Below are positions 26,274-35,173 of a DNA stretch of 64,000 nucleotides, one piece after another. The position numbers and the translations under genes are program-made. The notes beneath the pieces are model-generated. The model worked only from the letters and a program-made list of their open reading frames with translations, was not told the origin of the DNA and made no database searches. The stretch's first letter is position 1. Each line of letters opens with the position of its first letter. The stretch comes from Shewanella marinintestina (lineage in GTDB: Bacteria; Pseudomonadota; Gammaproteobacteria; Enterobacterales; Shewanellaceae): NCBI RefSeq assembly GCF_023283845.1, contig NZ_JAKILC010000005.1, positions 243,113 through 307,112 of the forward strand, in the 5' to 3' direction.

Positions 26274-26480
26274 CTGCTGACTAGCGGTAATAGGCAATAA
26301 ATGAATTAAGTAAAACGGCAGTAAAGCATAAGTTATCCATCGCCAAGCTGCCAAATATTGAGAAACACCTATTAGATAAAACCTTACAAACGTTTGCATG
26401 ATGGATAAGCGCAAACGTAATAAATATAAAAATAACTTGCAGCTAAGGCTGACGGGTAAACAAATAAAAGGAAGAGAGCA
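26274..26480. other. prpB-prpC intergenic region with hairpin
   Basis: 207 bases without a gene. ACGTTTGC (26390-26397) pairs with GCAAACGT (26411-26418) to make a stem before prpC. TTATCCATC and GATGGATAA also form a wider inverted repeat. It may stabilise or process the operon mRNA. Confidence 0.4.
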
Positions 26481-27605
26481 ATGGTTGATAAGAAGATTGG
26501 TGGCGCAGGTCTACGTGGTCAAAGCGCAGGTGAAACATCTTTATGTACAGTAGGTAAGTCAGGCTCTGGCTTAACCTATTGTGGTTATGACGTATCAGAT
26601 CTTGCTGATAACGCTTCATTTGAAGAAGTGGCTTACTTGCTTTTTAACGGCGAGCTACCCAATCAAACCCAGCTTGATCATTATAAAACCGAGCTCTTTG
26701 CCCTGCGCGATCTTCCAAAGGCGTTAAAAGAAGTACTGCAACGTATTCCAGCAGACGCCCACCCAATGGACGTGATGCGCACCGGTTGTTCATTCCTAGG
26801 TAACCTAGAGCCAGAAGCCGATTTTAGCGAGCAAAACCAAGCGGCAAATCGCTTATTAGCCGCGTTTCCGGCCATCATGTGTTACTGGTATAAGTTCTCT
26901 CATGAAGGCGTTGAAATAGACTGCGTAACCGATGAAGACTCTATTGGTGGTCACTTCTTACACCTACTTAATGGCAAAGCACCATCTGAGCAGCACCGCC
27001 GCGTAATGGACGTGTCGCTGATTTTGTACGCCGAGCATGAGTTTAATGCTTCAACCTTTACCGCTCGCGTGTGTGCATCAACCTTATCAGATATGTTCTC
27101 GTGTATTACAGGCGCCATCGGCACCTTACGTGGCCCACTGCATGGCGGCGCGAACGAAGCAGCAATGGATATGATCCAGCAGTTTAGCTCACCTGAAGAT
27201 GCAAAAATCCAAATGGCTGGCATGCTTGAGCGTAAAGAAAAGATCATGGGCTTTGGTCATGCGATTTATCGCACCTCAGATCCACGTAATGTGATCATCA
27301 AAGCCTGGTCAGAAAAGTTGGCAAACGAGTTTGGTGACACCTCACTTTATGATATCTCAGTCGCTTGTGAAGAGTTCATGTGGGATACCAAGAAGCTATT
27401 CTGTAACGCTGACTTCTTCCATGCATCTGCTTACCATTTCATGGGCATTCCAACTAAGCTGTTTACCCCAATATTTGTTTGTTCACGCCTAACGGGTTGG
27501 GCTGCACACGTAATGGAGCAACGCTCTAACAACCGTATTATCCGCCCAAGTGCTGATTACACTGGTAGCGAGCCACGTAAAGTTAATCCTATTAGTGAAA
27601 GATAG
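26481..27605 (+). CDS. prpC: 2-methylcitrate synthase
   Basis: Condenses propionyl-CoA with oxaloacetate to 2-methylcitrate. The 374-residue citrate-synthase fold has the catalytic region GPLHGGANEAAMDM and the signature MGFGHAIYRTSDPR. The third catalytic Asp region lies in CNADFFHASAYHFMGIP. Length and operon place identify it as PrpC rather than the housekeeping GltA. The AAAGGAAG ribosome binding site is strong. A small hairpin (27624-27643) follows without a T-run, so transcription probably continues into acnD. Confidence 0.95.
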   Translation: MVDKKIGGAGLRGQSAGETSLCTVGKSGSGLTYCGYDVSDLADNASFEEVAYLLFNGELPNQTQLDHYKTELFALRDLPKALKEVLQRIPADAHPMDVMRTGCSFLGNLEPEADFSEQNQAANRLLAAFPAIMCYWYKFSHEGVEIDCVTDEDSIGGHFLHLLNGKAPSEQHRRVMDVSLILYAEHEFNASTFTARVCASTLSDMFSCITGAIGTLRGPLHGGANEAAMDMIQQFSSPEDAKIQMAGMLERKEKIMGFGHAIYRTSDPRNVIIKAWSEKLANEFGDTSLYDISVACEEFMWDTKKLFCNADFFHASAYHFMGIPTKLFTPIFVCSRLTGWAAHVMEQRSNNRIIRPSADYTGSEPRKVNPISER

Positions 27606-27757
27606 TCATAATAAATAACGATAAAGGCAGGTTACTCTGCCTTACTGTTAGGTAAGTGATTGTAATTTAGGTTTTTAGTGGGATGAAAATATTGCAAGGA
27701 CCTAGGACCTAGAAGCGAAGCGCCCTCTAACCTGTACGAATTAAACTGGAACGCCCT

Positions 27758-30373
27758 ATGAATACCCAATACCGTAAACCTTTACCCGGTACCGATCTCG
27801 ATTATTTTGATACCGAAGCTGCGGTTAATGCTATAAGCCCAGGCGCTTATGCAAAGCTACCTTATTGCTCTCGTGTCTATGCCGAGAACCTTGTACGTCG
27901 CTGCACAACAGAAACATTAACCGACAGCCTTAAACAGATCATTGAACGTAAACGCGATTTGGACTTTCCGTGGTATCCCGCGCGCGTAGTGTGTCACGAT
28001 ATTCTAGGCCAAACCGCGTTAGTAGACTTAGCAGGCCTACGTGATGCCATTGCTGACAAAGGCGGCGACCCATCAAAAGTGAACCCAGTTGTGCCAACTC
28101 AGCTGATTGTGGATCACTCTTTAGCGGTTGAGCACGCGGGTTTTGAAAAAGATGCCTTCGAGAAAAACCGCGCGATTGAAGACAGACGTAACGACGACAG
28201 ATTTCATTTCATTAACTGGACTAAAACTGCCTTTAAAAATATTGATGTTATTCAGCCGGGTAACGGCATCATGCATCAAATCAACTTAGAGAAGATGTCG
28301 CCTGTTGTGCAAGCGCGCGATGGCGTGGCGTTTCCTGATACCTTAGTCGGCACCGACAGCCACACGCCGCATGTTGATGCTTTAGGCGTTATCGCTATTG
28401 GAGTTGGCGGCCTTGAAGCCGAAAGCGTTATGCTGGGTCGACCATCTTATATGCGTCTGCCCGATATTGTCGGTGTAGAGCTGGTGGGGCAACGTCAAAG
28501 CGGCATTACCGCAACGGATATTGTACTGGCGATTACCGAGTTTTTACGTAATGAAAAAGTGGTTTCTACTTACCTTGAGTTCTATGGTGAAGGCGCAGCC
28601 AATTTAACACTGGGCGACCGTGCAACAATCTCAAATATGACCCCAGAATTTGGCGCCACCGCAGCCATGTTCTATATCGACGATAAAACCATTGACTACC
28701 TTAAACTAACTGGCCGAGACGACAGCCAAGTTAAGCTAGTAGAAACCTACGCTAAGCAAAGTGGTTTATGGGCCGACAGTTTAAAAGAAGCGGAATACGA
28801 GCGAGTACTGCGTTTTGATTTATCAAGTGTAGGCCGTAATATTGCTGGCCCATCAAACCCACATCGCCGTGTATCTACGGCCGATCTAGCCGCAAAAGGC
28901 ATTAGTGCTCCTTATGCTAACAAAGCAGAAGGGGAAGCAGGCTTAATGCCCGATGGTGCGTGTATTATTGCCGCCATTACCAGTTGTACTAATACCTCAA
29001 ACCCACGCAATGTGATTGCCGCAGGCTTATTGGCTCGTAATGCTAATGCTAAAGGCTTAACCCGTAAGCCTTGGGTTAAAACCTCATTAGCACCGGGATC
29101 AAAAGCGGTGCAGCTATATCTAGAAGACGCCAATCTATTACCTGAGCTAGAAGCCTTAGGCTTTGGCATTGTCGGCTTTGCCTGCACCACCTGTAATGGC
29201 ATGAGCGGCGCGCTGGATCCTGTGATTCAACAAGAAGTGATCGATCGTGACTTATACTCTACAGCGGTATTAAGTGGTAACCGCAACTTCGACGGCCGCA
29301 TTCACCCTTATGCTAAACAAGCCTTTTTAGCGTCGCCGCCATTAGTTGTCGCTTATGCTATTGCGGGCACCATACGTTTTGATATTGAAAAAGATGCCTT
29401 AGGGCAAGATGAGCATGGCAACGACATTTTACTTAAAGATCTATGGCCGTCTGATGAAGAAATTGACGCGGTAATCGCCCAAAGCGTTAAGCCTGAGCAG
29501 TTCCGCAAAGTATACGAGCCAATGTTTGACATAAAAGTTGAATATGGCAGCCAAAATGATCCGCAATACGATTGGCGTCCACAAAGTACCTATATTCGTC
29601 GCCCACCATATTGGGAGGGCGCATTAGCAGGTGAGCGCACCATGAAAGGCATGCGTCCGTTAGCGGTACTCGGTGACAACATCACCACCGACCATCTATC
29701 GCCTTCAAACGCGATTATGCTCGACAGTGCTGCTGGCGCTTACTTGGATAAAATGGGCTTACCAGAAGTTGATTTCAACTCATACGCAACGCACCGTGGA
29801 GACCACTTAACGGCGCAGCGTGCCACCTTTGCTAATCCAAAATTGTTTAATGAAATGGTGACGCAAATTGGCCGTAATGGCGAAGTTGAGGTGAAGCAGG
29901 GCTCTTACGCTCGCATTGAGCCAGAAGGTGTTGAATCACGCATGTGGGAAGCAATTGAAACCTACATGGAACGTAAACAGCCGCTGATCATTATTGCGGG
30001 CGCTGATTACGGCCAAGGTTCAAGCCGCGACTGGGCTGCAAAAGGTGTGCGTCTTGCTGGTGTTGAAGTGATTGTGGCTGAAGGATTTGAGCGTATTCAC
30101 CGTACTAACCTTGTCGGTATGGGCGTATTGCCGCTTGAGTTCACTAATGGTGCTAATCGCCATACTTATCAGATTGATGGCACAGAAACTTACGATGTAC
30201 TTGGTGAACGTACGCCGGGCGCAATGCTCACGGTAATTATGATCCGTAGTAATGGTGAAACAGTTGAGATCCCAGTTAAGTGCCGACTCGATACCCTTGA
30301 TGAAGTCTCTATCTATGAAGCAGGCGGCATACTCCAGCGCTTCGCCCAAGACTTTTTAGAGTCCTCAACGTAG
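27758..30373 (+). CDS. acnD: Fe/S-dependent 2-methylisocitrate dehydratase AcnD
   Basis: An aconitase-family enzyme of 871 residues that dehydrates 2-methylcitrate to a methylaconitate isomer, which PrpF then isomerises. The [4Fe-4S] ligands appear in ITSCTNTSNP and the paired cysteines of CTTCNGMSG. The swivel domain carries GADYGQGSSRDWAAKG. It replaces PrpD in this version of the pathway, as in Shewanella and Vibrio. Part of its 3' end is duplicated in decayed form just downstream. Confidence 0.96.
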   Translation: MNTQYRKPLPGTDLDYFDTEAAVNAISPGAYAKLPYCSRVYAENLVRRCTTETLTDSLKQIIERKRDLDFPWYPARVVCHDILGQTALVDLAGLRDAIADKGGDPSKVNPVVPTQLIVDHSLAVEHAGFEKDAFEKNRAIEDRRNDDRFHFINWTKTAFKNIDVIQPGNGIMHQINLEKMSPVVQARDGVAFPDTLVGTDSHTPHVDALGVIAIGVGGLEAESVMLGRPSYMRLPDIVGVELVGQRQSGITATDIVLAITEFLRNEKVVSTYLEFYGEGAANLTLGDRATISNMTPEFGATAAMFYIDDKTIDYLKLTGRDDSQVKLVETYAKQSGLWADSLKEAEYERVLRFDLSSVGRNIAGPSNPHRRVSTADLAAKGISAPYANKAEGEAGLMPDGACIIAAITSCTNTSNPRNVIAAGLLARNANAKGLTRKPWVKTSLAPGSKAVQLYLEDANLLPELEALGFGIVGFACTTCNGMSGALDPVIQQEVIDRDLYSTAVLSGNRNFDGRIHPYAKQAFLASPPLVVAYAIAGTIRFDIEKDALGQDEHGNDILLKDLWPSDEEIDAVIAQSVKPEQFRKVYEPMFDIKVEYGSQNDPQYDWRPQSTYIRRPPYWEGALAGERTMKGMRPLAVLGDNITTDHLSPSNAIMLDSAAGAYLDKMGLPEVDFNSYATHRGDHLTAQRATFANPKLFNEMVTQIGRNGEVEVKQGSYARIEPEGVESRMWEAIETYMERKQPLIIIAGADYGQGSSRDWAAKGVRLAGVEVIVAEGFERIHRTNLVGMGVLPLEFTNGANRHTYQIDGTETYDVLGERTPGAMLTVIMIRSNGETVEIPVKCRLDTLDEVSIYEAGGILQRFAQDFLESST

Positions 30374-30462
30374 AAAAGAGTCTTCAAGAGAGCCATCAGC
30401 GGATAGAGAGTAGAGTTTGAATCTTTGCTCTTTAATCTTGGTGTTAAAAAGAAGCCTTGGAT

Positions 30463-30590
30463 GGTGGAGATACCATCCAAGCTTAGACTCGGTAGCCTAG
30501 ATGAAGTCTCCACCTATGAAGCGGGCGGATTTCAATTAGTTCAGCCAATAATAGAGTAGAGCTTTAGTATTTTCTCTTTAATCTCGCAGC
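30463..30590 (+). repeat. Decayed tandem duplication of the acnD 3' end
   Basis: GACTCGGTAGCCTAGATGAAG, CTATGAAGCGGGCGG and CTCTTTAATCT repeat, with changes, the sequence at about 30266-30440, which covers the last ~35 codons of acnD and ~65 bases after it. Copy 2 is about 55 bases shorter. It has no start and does not code for a protein by itself. Confidence 0.75.
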
Positions 30591-30603
30591 TGTAAGTAGA
30601 TAC

Positions 30604-30710
30604 TTTTATATCGTTATCCTGATGAGACGCCGCAAGTACATCCTTGTAGGCTCTGCGGTGGCATCGAAGCTAAAAAAGCCACCAAGGCTCATCTTTATAA
30701 CGATATAAAA
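30604..30710. mobile_element. MITE/ERIC-like palindromic element
   Basis: Terminal inverted repeats TTTTATATCGTTAT...GATGAG (30604-30626) and their complement (30688-30710) agree at 20 of 23 positions. The interior contains GCCGCAAGTACATCCTTGTAGGC and GGTGGC...GCCACC, giving further small stems. The 107-base element has no coding capacity. It resembles palindromic intergenic repeats that recur in Shewanella and related genomes; that link is from memory, not computed. Confidence 0.6.
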
Positions 30711-30779
30711 CCTCACGCTTATGTTGTTTCATTTTACATATGACTAAATGACTCAAACAGTATTAAAACGGTAAAACAC

Positions 30780-32015
30780 ATGACCACATCAACAGATCCA
30801 AAACCAAAATTTGCGCCACAAATCAAAGTGCCTGCCACCTATATGCGTGGTGGCACCAGTAAAGGGGTGTTTTTTAATTTAACCGATTTACCTATTGAGG
30901 CGCAGGAAGCAGGCGCTGCGCGTGATGCCTTGTTACTAAGAGTCATTGGCAGCCCAGATCCTTACGGTAAACAAACCGATGGTATGGGCGGGGCAACATC
31001 CAGTACCAGTAAAACGGTTATCTTAGCTAAAAGCGATAAAGCCGATCACGACGTTGACTACCTATTTGGTCAAGTTGCCATCGACAAACCGTTTGTTGAT
31101 TGGAGTGGTAACTGCGGCAACTTAACTGCAGCGGTCGGCTCATTCGCTATCAGTAACGGTTTAGTCGATAGCAGCCGTGTACCAGAAAATGGCATTGCTG
31201 TGGTGCAAATTTGGCAAAAAAACATACAAAAAACCATTATTGCCCATGTACCTATCACTAATGGTGAAGTGCAAGAAACCGGTGATTTTGAGTTAGATGG
31301 CGTCACGTTCGCTGCAGCTGAGGTGCAAGTTGAGTTTTTAGCCCCAGCAGATGGTGAGGGCGCTATGTTCCCAACCGGTAATTTAATTGATGACTTAGCT
31401 GTACCTACTGATGTTGTAGAAAGTGGTGTATTGCAAGCCACCATGATCAACGCTGGTATTCCAACCGTGTTTATTAACGCCAGCGAATTAGGTTACAACG
31501 GCGCTGAACTGCAAGATGCCATTAACGGTGATGCAAAGGCACTTGCCATGTTTGAAACCATCCGCGCTTATGGCGCAGTGCAAATGGGGCTAATCAAACA
31601 TATCGATGAAGCGGCAACCCGTCAGCATACGCCCAAAGTAGCAATAGTGGCGCCGCCGATAGATTACACTTCATCAAGCGGTAAACAGATTGCCAAAACC
31701 GATATCGACTTAAACGTGCGCGCCTTGTCTATGGGCAAACTGCATCACGCCATGATGGGCACTGCTGCAGTGGCAATTGGGACCGCAGCGGCAATACCCG
31801 GCACCTTAGTGCAGATAGCTGCCAGTCAAAGCCTGAGTCTGAGCAATAGTGCTAGTTCGGACTCTGTCACCTTTGGTCATCCATCAGGTACCCTAAAAGT
31901 AGGCGCTGAAGCGACTGAAGTCGACGGTAACTGGCAGGTGAATAAAGTGGTAATGAGCCGCAGCGCAAGGGTGTTAATGGAAGGTTGGGTTCGCGTACCT
32001 GCCACTGCTGTTTAG
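30780..32015 (+). CDS. prpF: 2-methylaconitate cis-trans isomerase PrpF
   Basis: A 411-residue diaminopimelate-epimerase-like protein that converts the AcnD product into the isomer used for 2-methylisocitrate. Family motifs include YMRGGTSKGVFF near the start, GCGGATSSTSK-like GGATSSTSKT, and WSGNCGNLTAAVG around the catalytic cysteine. It is the last gene of the prp cluster and is followed by a strong terminator. It is always paired with AcnD, as here. Confidence 0.95.
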   Translation: MTTSTDPKPKFAPQIKVPATYMRGGTSKGVFFNLTDLPIEAQEAGAARDALLLRVIGSPDPYGKQTDGMGGATSSTSKTVILAKSDKADHDVDYLFGQVAIDKPFVDWSGNCGNLTAAVGSFAISNGLVDSSRVPENGIAVVQIWQKNIQKTIIAHVPITNGEVQETGDFELDGVTFAAAEVQVEFLAPADGEGAMFPTGNLIDDLAVPTDVVESGVLQATMINAGIPTVFINASELGYNGAELQDAINGDAKALAMFETIRAYGAVQMGLIKHIDEAATRQHTPKVAIVAPPIDYTSSSGKQIAKTDIDLNVRALSMGKLHHAMMGTAAVAIGTAAAIPGTLVQIAASQSLSLSNSASSDSVTFGHPSGTLKVGAEATEVDGNWQVNKVVMSRSARVLMEGWVRVPATAV

Positions 32016-32044
32016 CACCTCTAAAATCTAGAGCTAAAAACAAC

Positions 32045-32080
32045 AAAGCAGGCGATTCGATAATGAATGCCTGCTTTTTT
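32045..32080 (+). terminator. Rho-independent terminator of the prp operon
   Basis: The stem AAAGCAGGC / GCCTGCTTT, with an inner ATTC/GAAT extension, is followed by a run of T. It lies 30 bases after the prpF stop. Confidence 0.85.
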
Positions 32081-32122
32081 TATGTGGTACGTGCTTGGAA
32101 AATGCCGGTCATAGCCTCTTTA

Positions 32123-32164
32123 AGGGGCTATTTATTAGGGGCTATTTATTAGGGGCTATGTATT
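32123..32164. repeat. Three tandem 14-bp repeats
   Basis: AGGGGCTATTTATT occurs three times in tandem (the third unit differs at one base). It lies between the prp terminator and the convergent YafY gene. No known function; a simple slippage-prone repeat. Confidence 0.85.
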
Positions 32165-32292
32165 AGAAGCTTGATTCACAAATTTATTGAGTACTTTGTT
32201 AATAGCGCGAACAACAGTTTCAGTCACTCTTACAATCACAATTTCAATCACTCTTACAATCACTTTTACAACCAGAGCGGCAATAACAACCG

Positions 32293-32985
32293 TTAAGAAT
32301 AAGTCCCGCCGTATTCAGCTTCCATCAACTTAATGTAGTCATGCATCTCTTGCCCGGCAGTAACGGCAAAGTAGCGGCGTAGATTGGTGATATTAATGAT
32401 TCTATCGACTCTGAAATTTCTAAAGTCATTACGTAACTCACACCAAGCGAGTAACGTCCAAGTGCCTTTCCAAAAGTAGATCGCGAGCGGTCGCAACTCT
32501 CGTTGAGTACAATCATCTTTTGCATCGCGGTAATCCATTAATAGGTATTCTCGCAGGCGAGAAGCTTTCCGCAGTGCATCTAAAAATTTAAATTCGTCAT
32601 TGTCGATGTAAAAGTCGGGGGCAAACATCAACGACTGATATTCCTTTAAGCGCTCGGGCAAAACTGATTCGACTTTTATCATCGCCTGTTTTGCCGCACT
32701 CGATAACTCGCTGCCGCCCCAGGCTTGCACCATGCGCATCCCTACTTGAATTGCTTCAAGCTCAGCCTCGTTAAACATCAGCGGTGGCACGCTGACTTCT
32801 TGCCTAAGCAGGTAACCCACTCCAGCTTCGCCCTCAATAGGAATGCCGCTTAAGCATAAATCTTGAATATCGCGATATACGGTTCGGGTCGATACCTCAA
32901 GCCGTTCGGCCAATTGCTGCGCAGTAGTTAAACGGCGACTACGGAGTATTTGAACGAGCTGAAATAATCGGTCTGCACGGCGCAT
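32293..32985 (-). CDS. YafY family HTH/WYL-domain transcriptional regulator
   Basis: A 230-residue regulator. The N-terminal DeoR-type helix-turn-helix (LTTAQQLAERLEVSTRTVYRDI) is followed by a WYL-type ligand-sensing domain (about 130-210; TWTLLAWCELRNDFRNFRVDRI). The ribosome binding site AGGA lies five bases before the ATG. It is followed on the same strand by a GyrI-like protein and a VOC protein upstream of it. Such YafY/GyrI/VOC groups are common, and joint response to small molecules is an inference. Confidence 0.88.
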   Translation of the reverse strand: MRRADRLFQLVQILRSRRLTTAQQLAERLEVSTRTVYRDIQDLCLSGIPIEGEAGVGYLLRQEVSVPPLMFNEAELEAIQVGMRMVQAWGGSELSSAAKQAMIKVESVLPERLKEYQSLMFAPDFYIDNDEFKFLDALRKASRLREYLLMDYRDAKDDCTQRELRPLAIYFWKGTWTLLAWCELRNDFRNFRVDRIINITNLRRYFAVTAGQEMHDYIKLMEAEYGGTYS

Positions 32986-33203
32986 AGGGTTCCTGCAAGC
33001 TAGGGTTATGGTTTTCTTTGGTTAAGGCTTTTTAAAAGGCCCTGATTATTTTACTGATGTTACCCAGTGACTGTACAAAGTTACTGCACCGAGTGACTGT
33101 ACTCAGATAGCAAACACAGTGGCTGTACCTAGCCGTTATAAAGAGTAGTTATAAATAGTAGCTGTAAATAGTAGCTGTAAATAGTAGCAATCTATAGCCG
33201 CTA
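32986..33203. repeat. Intergenic region with 13-bp tandem repeats
   Basis: TAAATAGTAGCTG is repeated at 33152-33164 and 33165-33177, with a close variant at 33178-33190. Looser GTGACTGTAC-like repeats lie at 33065-33130. No gene is seen. Confidence 0.6.
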
Positions 33204-33680
33204 TTAGTTAACACCAATATAAATATCGACTCCGGCAGTGGAGGTGTAACACTCGTAATCGGTGTCAAAACTGCGCTGAAATGGGCATTCTTTTGCTTCA
33301 AAATAATGCCATATTTGCTGCCAAAGTGCGATTATCACCGCTGGCATTTCGCCAGTGGCACTAAATTTTAAGTATTTGCCTGCAACTAAATCAACCTCAG
33401 TTAAATCTGCGCTAGCGGGTTCGCGAAGTGTTAAGCCTGCCAGAATAGAATACTGCCCATTATGGTCAGACTCATAGTGGTAGTAACAACCGTAGATAGG
33501 TGAGGTGGTATTACTACTGACTTCAGGGCGCTGCATAAACGCTTGCCAGAGAGGCATAATCTTTTGCGTCGCTTGGTGTTGCTCAGCCTTATTTGAAGTC
33601 GTGACCGCGAGCCCAAAGACCTTAATAGCAGGCTGATTAACTAGCTGTGGCGATGATGTTTCATTACTAATTTTATTCAT
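33204..33680 (-). CDS. GyrI-like / AraC effector-binding domain protein
   Basis: A stand-alone small-molecule binding domain of the SHOCT-free GyrI type, 158 residues. ATG 33680 is chosen because AGAAAGGA lies eight bases before it; an earlier in-frame start at 33707 has no such signal. The fold signals are PAIKVFGLAVTTSN near the start, YGCYYHYESDHNGQYSILAG in the middle, and the closing PFQRSFDTDYECYT and VDIYIGV strands. No DNA-binding part is present. It may buffer or sense a hydrophobic ligand. Confidence 0.82.
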   Translation of the reverse strand: MNKISNETSSPQLVNQPAIKVFGLAVTTSNKAEQHQATQKIMPLWQAFMQRPEVSSNTTSPIYGCYYHYESDHNGQYSILAGLTLREPASADLTEVDLVAGKYLKFSATGEMPAVIIALWQQIWHYFEAKECPFQRSFDTDYECYTSTAGVDIYIGVN

Positions 33681-33898
33681 TCCATATTCCTTTCTTGGCT
33701 CTGCCAAATAAGCCGTCCATATAAGCAGGCCAATACAAACAGAGAAATTCTTATAAATAATCAGTTGCTTGCCGCTATGGCAGCAAGCGCACTGTGTTGT
33801 TTACGCTAAAAGCGCCTTTCTTGTATCAAATATTAGTTTTTTTTAAATTAGCTTTATCGCGCTATTTCCTCGTTCTAGCAATAGCACTAGCACTAGAC

Positions 33899-34282
33899 CT
33901 ATTTCTCCTTGGACCAAAGCCCAACCGTATTACCTTCGCTATCTTCAAATAATGCAATAAAGCCACATTCGCCGTCTTTAATTGGCATAACAGGAAGTAA
34001 GATTTTTACGCCAGCCTGGCTAATGCGCTCAACTAATGGAGTGAGTTGCGGGCTTAAATGCAAGTAAAGTACGCTGCCGTACGCAGACGGTTGCATCATT
34101 TCGTGCTTCACCAAGCCTATGGTAGCCGCTTCTTTATCAGTAGTTTCTAGAACGGCCATCTCCATATCGTTCATAGTTTCACGGTGAAAGCTAACATCAA
34201 AATGCTTGCTATAAAAAGCCACGGCTCTGTCCATATCAGCGACTGCAATCTCTCCCCAAACTAACGGTGCTTGTTCCAACAT
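33899..34282 (-). CDS. VOC family (glyoxalase/bleomycin-resistance fold) protein
   Basis: A 127-residue protein with the paired beta-alpha-beta-beta-beta modules of the vicinal oxygen chelate fold: VWGEIAVADMDRAVAFYSKHF at the start, and GECGFIALFEDSEGNTVGLWS at the end. A strong AAGGAG ribosome binding site precedes the ATG. The substrate is unknown; members range from metal enzymes to ligand-binding proteins. It is on the same strand as the GyrI-like and YafY genes. Confidence 0.88.
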   Translation of the reverse strand: MLEQAPLVWGEIAVADMDRAVAFYSKHFDVSFHRETMNDMEMAVLETTDKEAATIGLVKHEMMQPSAYGSVLYLHLSPQLTPLVERISQAGVKILLPVMPIKDGECGFIALFEDSEGNTVGLWSKEK

Positions 34283-34630
34283 AATTAACTCCTTTTAAGA
34301 TCAATACCAGCTAAGTGGCACTTGATATAAGCGCCATCGCTTAGCGTTGAAACAAGCATAAATGAGGGCTACTGACAGCATAGTGTCAGTAGTGTTTTGC
34401 ATATTTGATTTGTAGGGGTAACGGTTGCCCCTTATTAGCAGAGAAGTCTTATTTCATAAGCGATCGCGCTGTAAAAATGAGCGTTTATCGTTTGTGTCGT
34501 GTGCAATAAATCGAAAAGCGACTAAATCTATAACGAATTGGGCTAGAACAAGCCCTCAACGCTGCAAATAGATCGAGAAAATTGCAGTTTTAGCGTATCC
34601 TAGCGGCCATTAAATTTAATACTGCTGTTT
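34283..34630. other. Divergent promoter region between VOC and YkgJ-like genes
   Basis: 348 bases without a gene. It should hold promoters for both divergent genes. GCGATCGC at about 34459 is a short palindrome with no assigned role. Confidence 0.35.
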
Positions 34631-34933
34631 ATGAACATTGACGTAAAAGACATATCCGATCCGGTAATCAACGCTGAGATCACCTGTTCAAACTGCCAAG
34701 CCTGTTGCTGCCGTTTAGAAGTGATGATCGTGACAGATACAGGTGTTCCCGATGAACACATCAGCATTGACGAATATGGCGCCGAAACCATGTTACGCCT
34801 CGATGACGGCTGGTGCTCCGCAGTCGATAGAGACACCCTAATGTGCACTATTTATGAGAACCGCCCATGGATCTGCCGTTTGTTTGAGATGGGATCTTAT
34901 GAGTGCATCAGCGAGCGCAAAGAGCTGCTTTAA
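34631..34933 (+). CDS. YkgJ family cysteine cluster protein
   Basis: A 100-residue protein with the YkgJ-type metal-cluster motif: ITCSNCQACCCRLEV near residue 20, a middle DGWCSAVDRDTLMCTIYENRPWICRLFEMGSYEC-type segment (given here in parts: WCSAVD, CTIYENRP, CRLFE) and a closing cysteine. Such proteins are predicted to bind zinc or an iron-sulfur cluster. The biochemical role is not established. A good terminator follows directly. Confidence 0.85.
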   Translation: MNIDVKDISDPVINAEITCSNCQACCCRLEVMIVTDTGVPDEHISIDEYGAETMLRLDDGWCSAVDRDTLMCTIYENRPWICRLFEMGSYECISERKELL

Positions 34934-34950
34934 AAGAACTGTTTTAAATG

Positions 34951-34984
34951 GCTCTTTTAAAGAACTCCTTTAAAGAGCTTTTTT
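34951..34984 (+). terminator. Rho-independent terminator
   Basis: The stem GCTCTTTTAAAG (34951-34962) pairs with CTTTAAAGAGC (34968-34978) with one bulge, followed by six T. It ends the YkgJ-like gene. Confidence 0.7.
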
Positions 34985-35173
34985 AAAAACATCGTTTGAG
35001 GTTTAGCTAAACACAGGATTTGTTTATCGTGACCTCAATCATGCTATTTCGATTTAAACATATGATCTAGATGTTCTTTTAACGCGCTGAGTATGATAAT
35101 TTATTTGGATTAAATAAGCGCCTAATAACAATCGAACAACCAAGAAAAAGGCGCAATACAAAGGAATGTATTA

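Noticed and set aside
30020..30349. 109-residue minus-strand ORF
   Set aside because: Antisense to the conserved acnD C-terminus.
33152..33190. 13-bp repeats as a plasmid iteron or CRISPR
   Set aside because: Only three contiguous units, no replication gene and no spacers.
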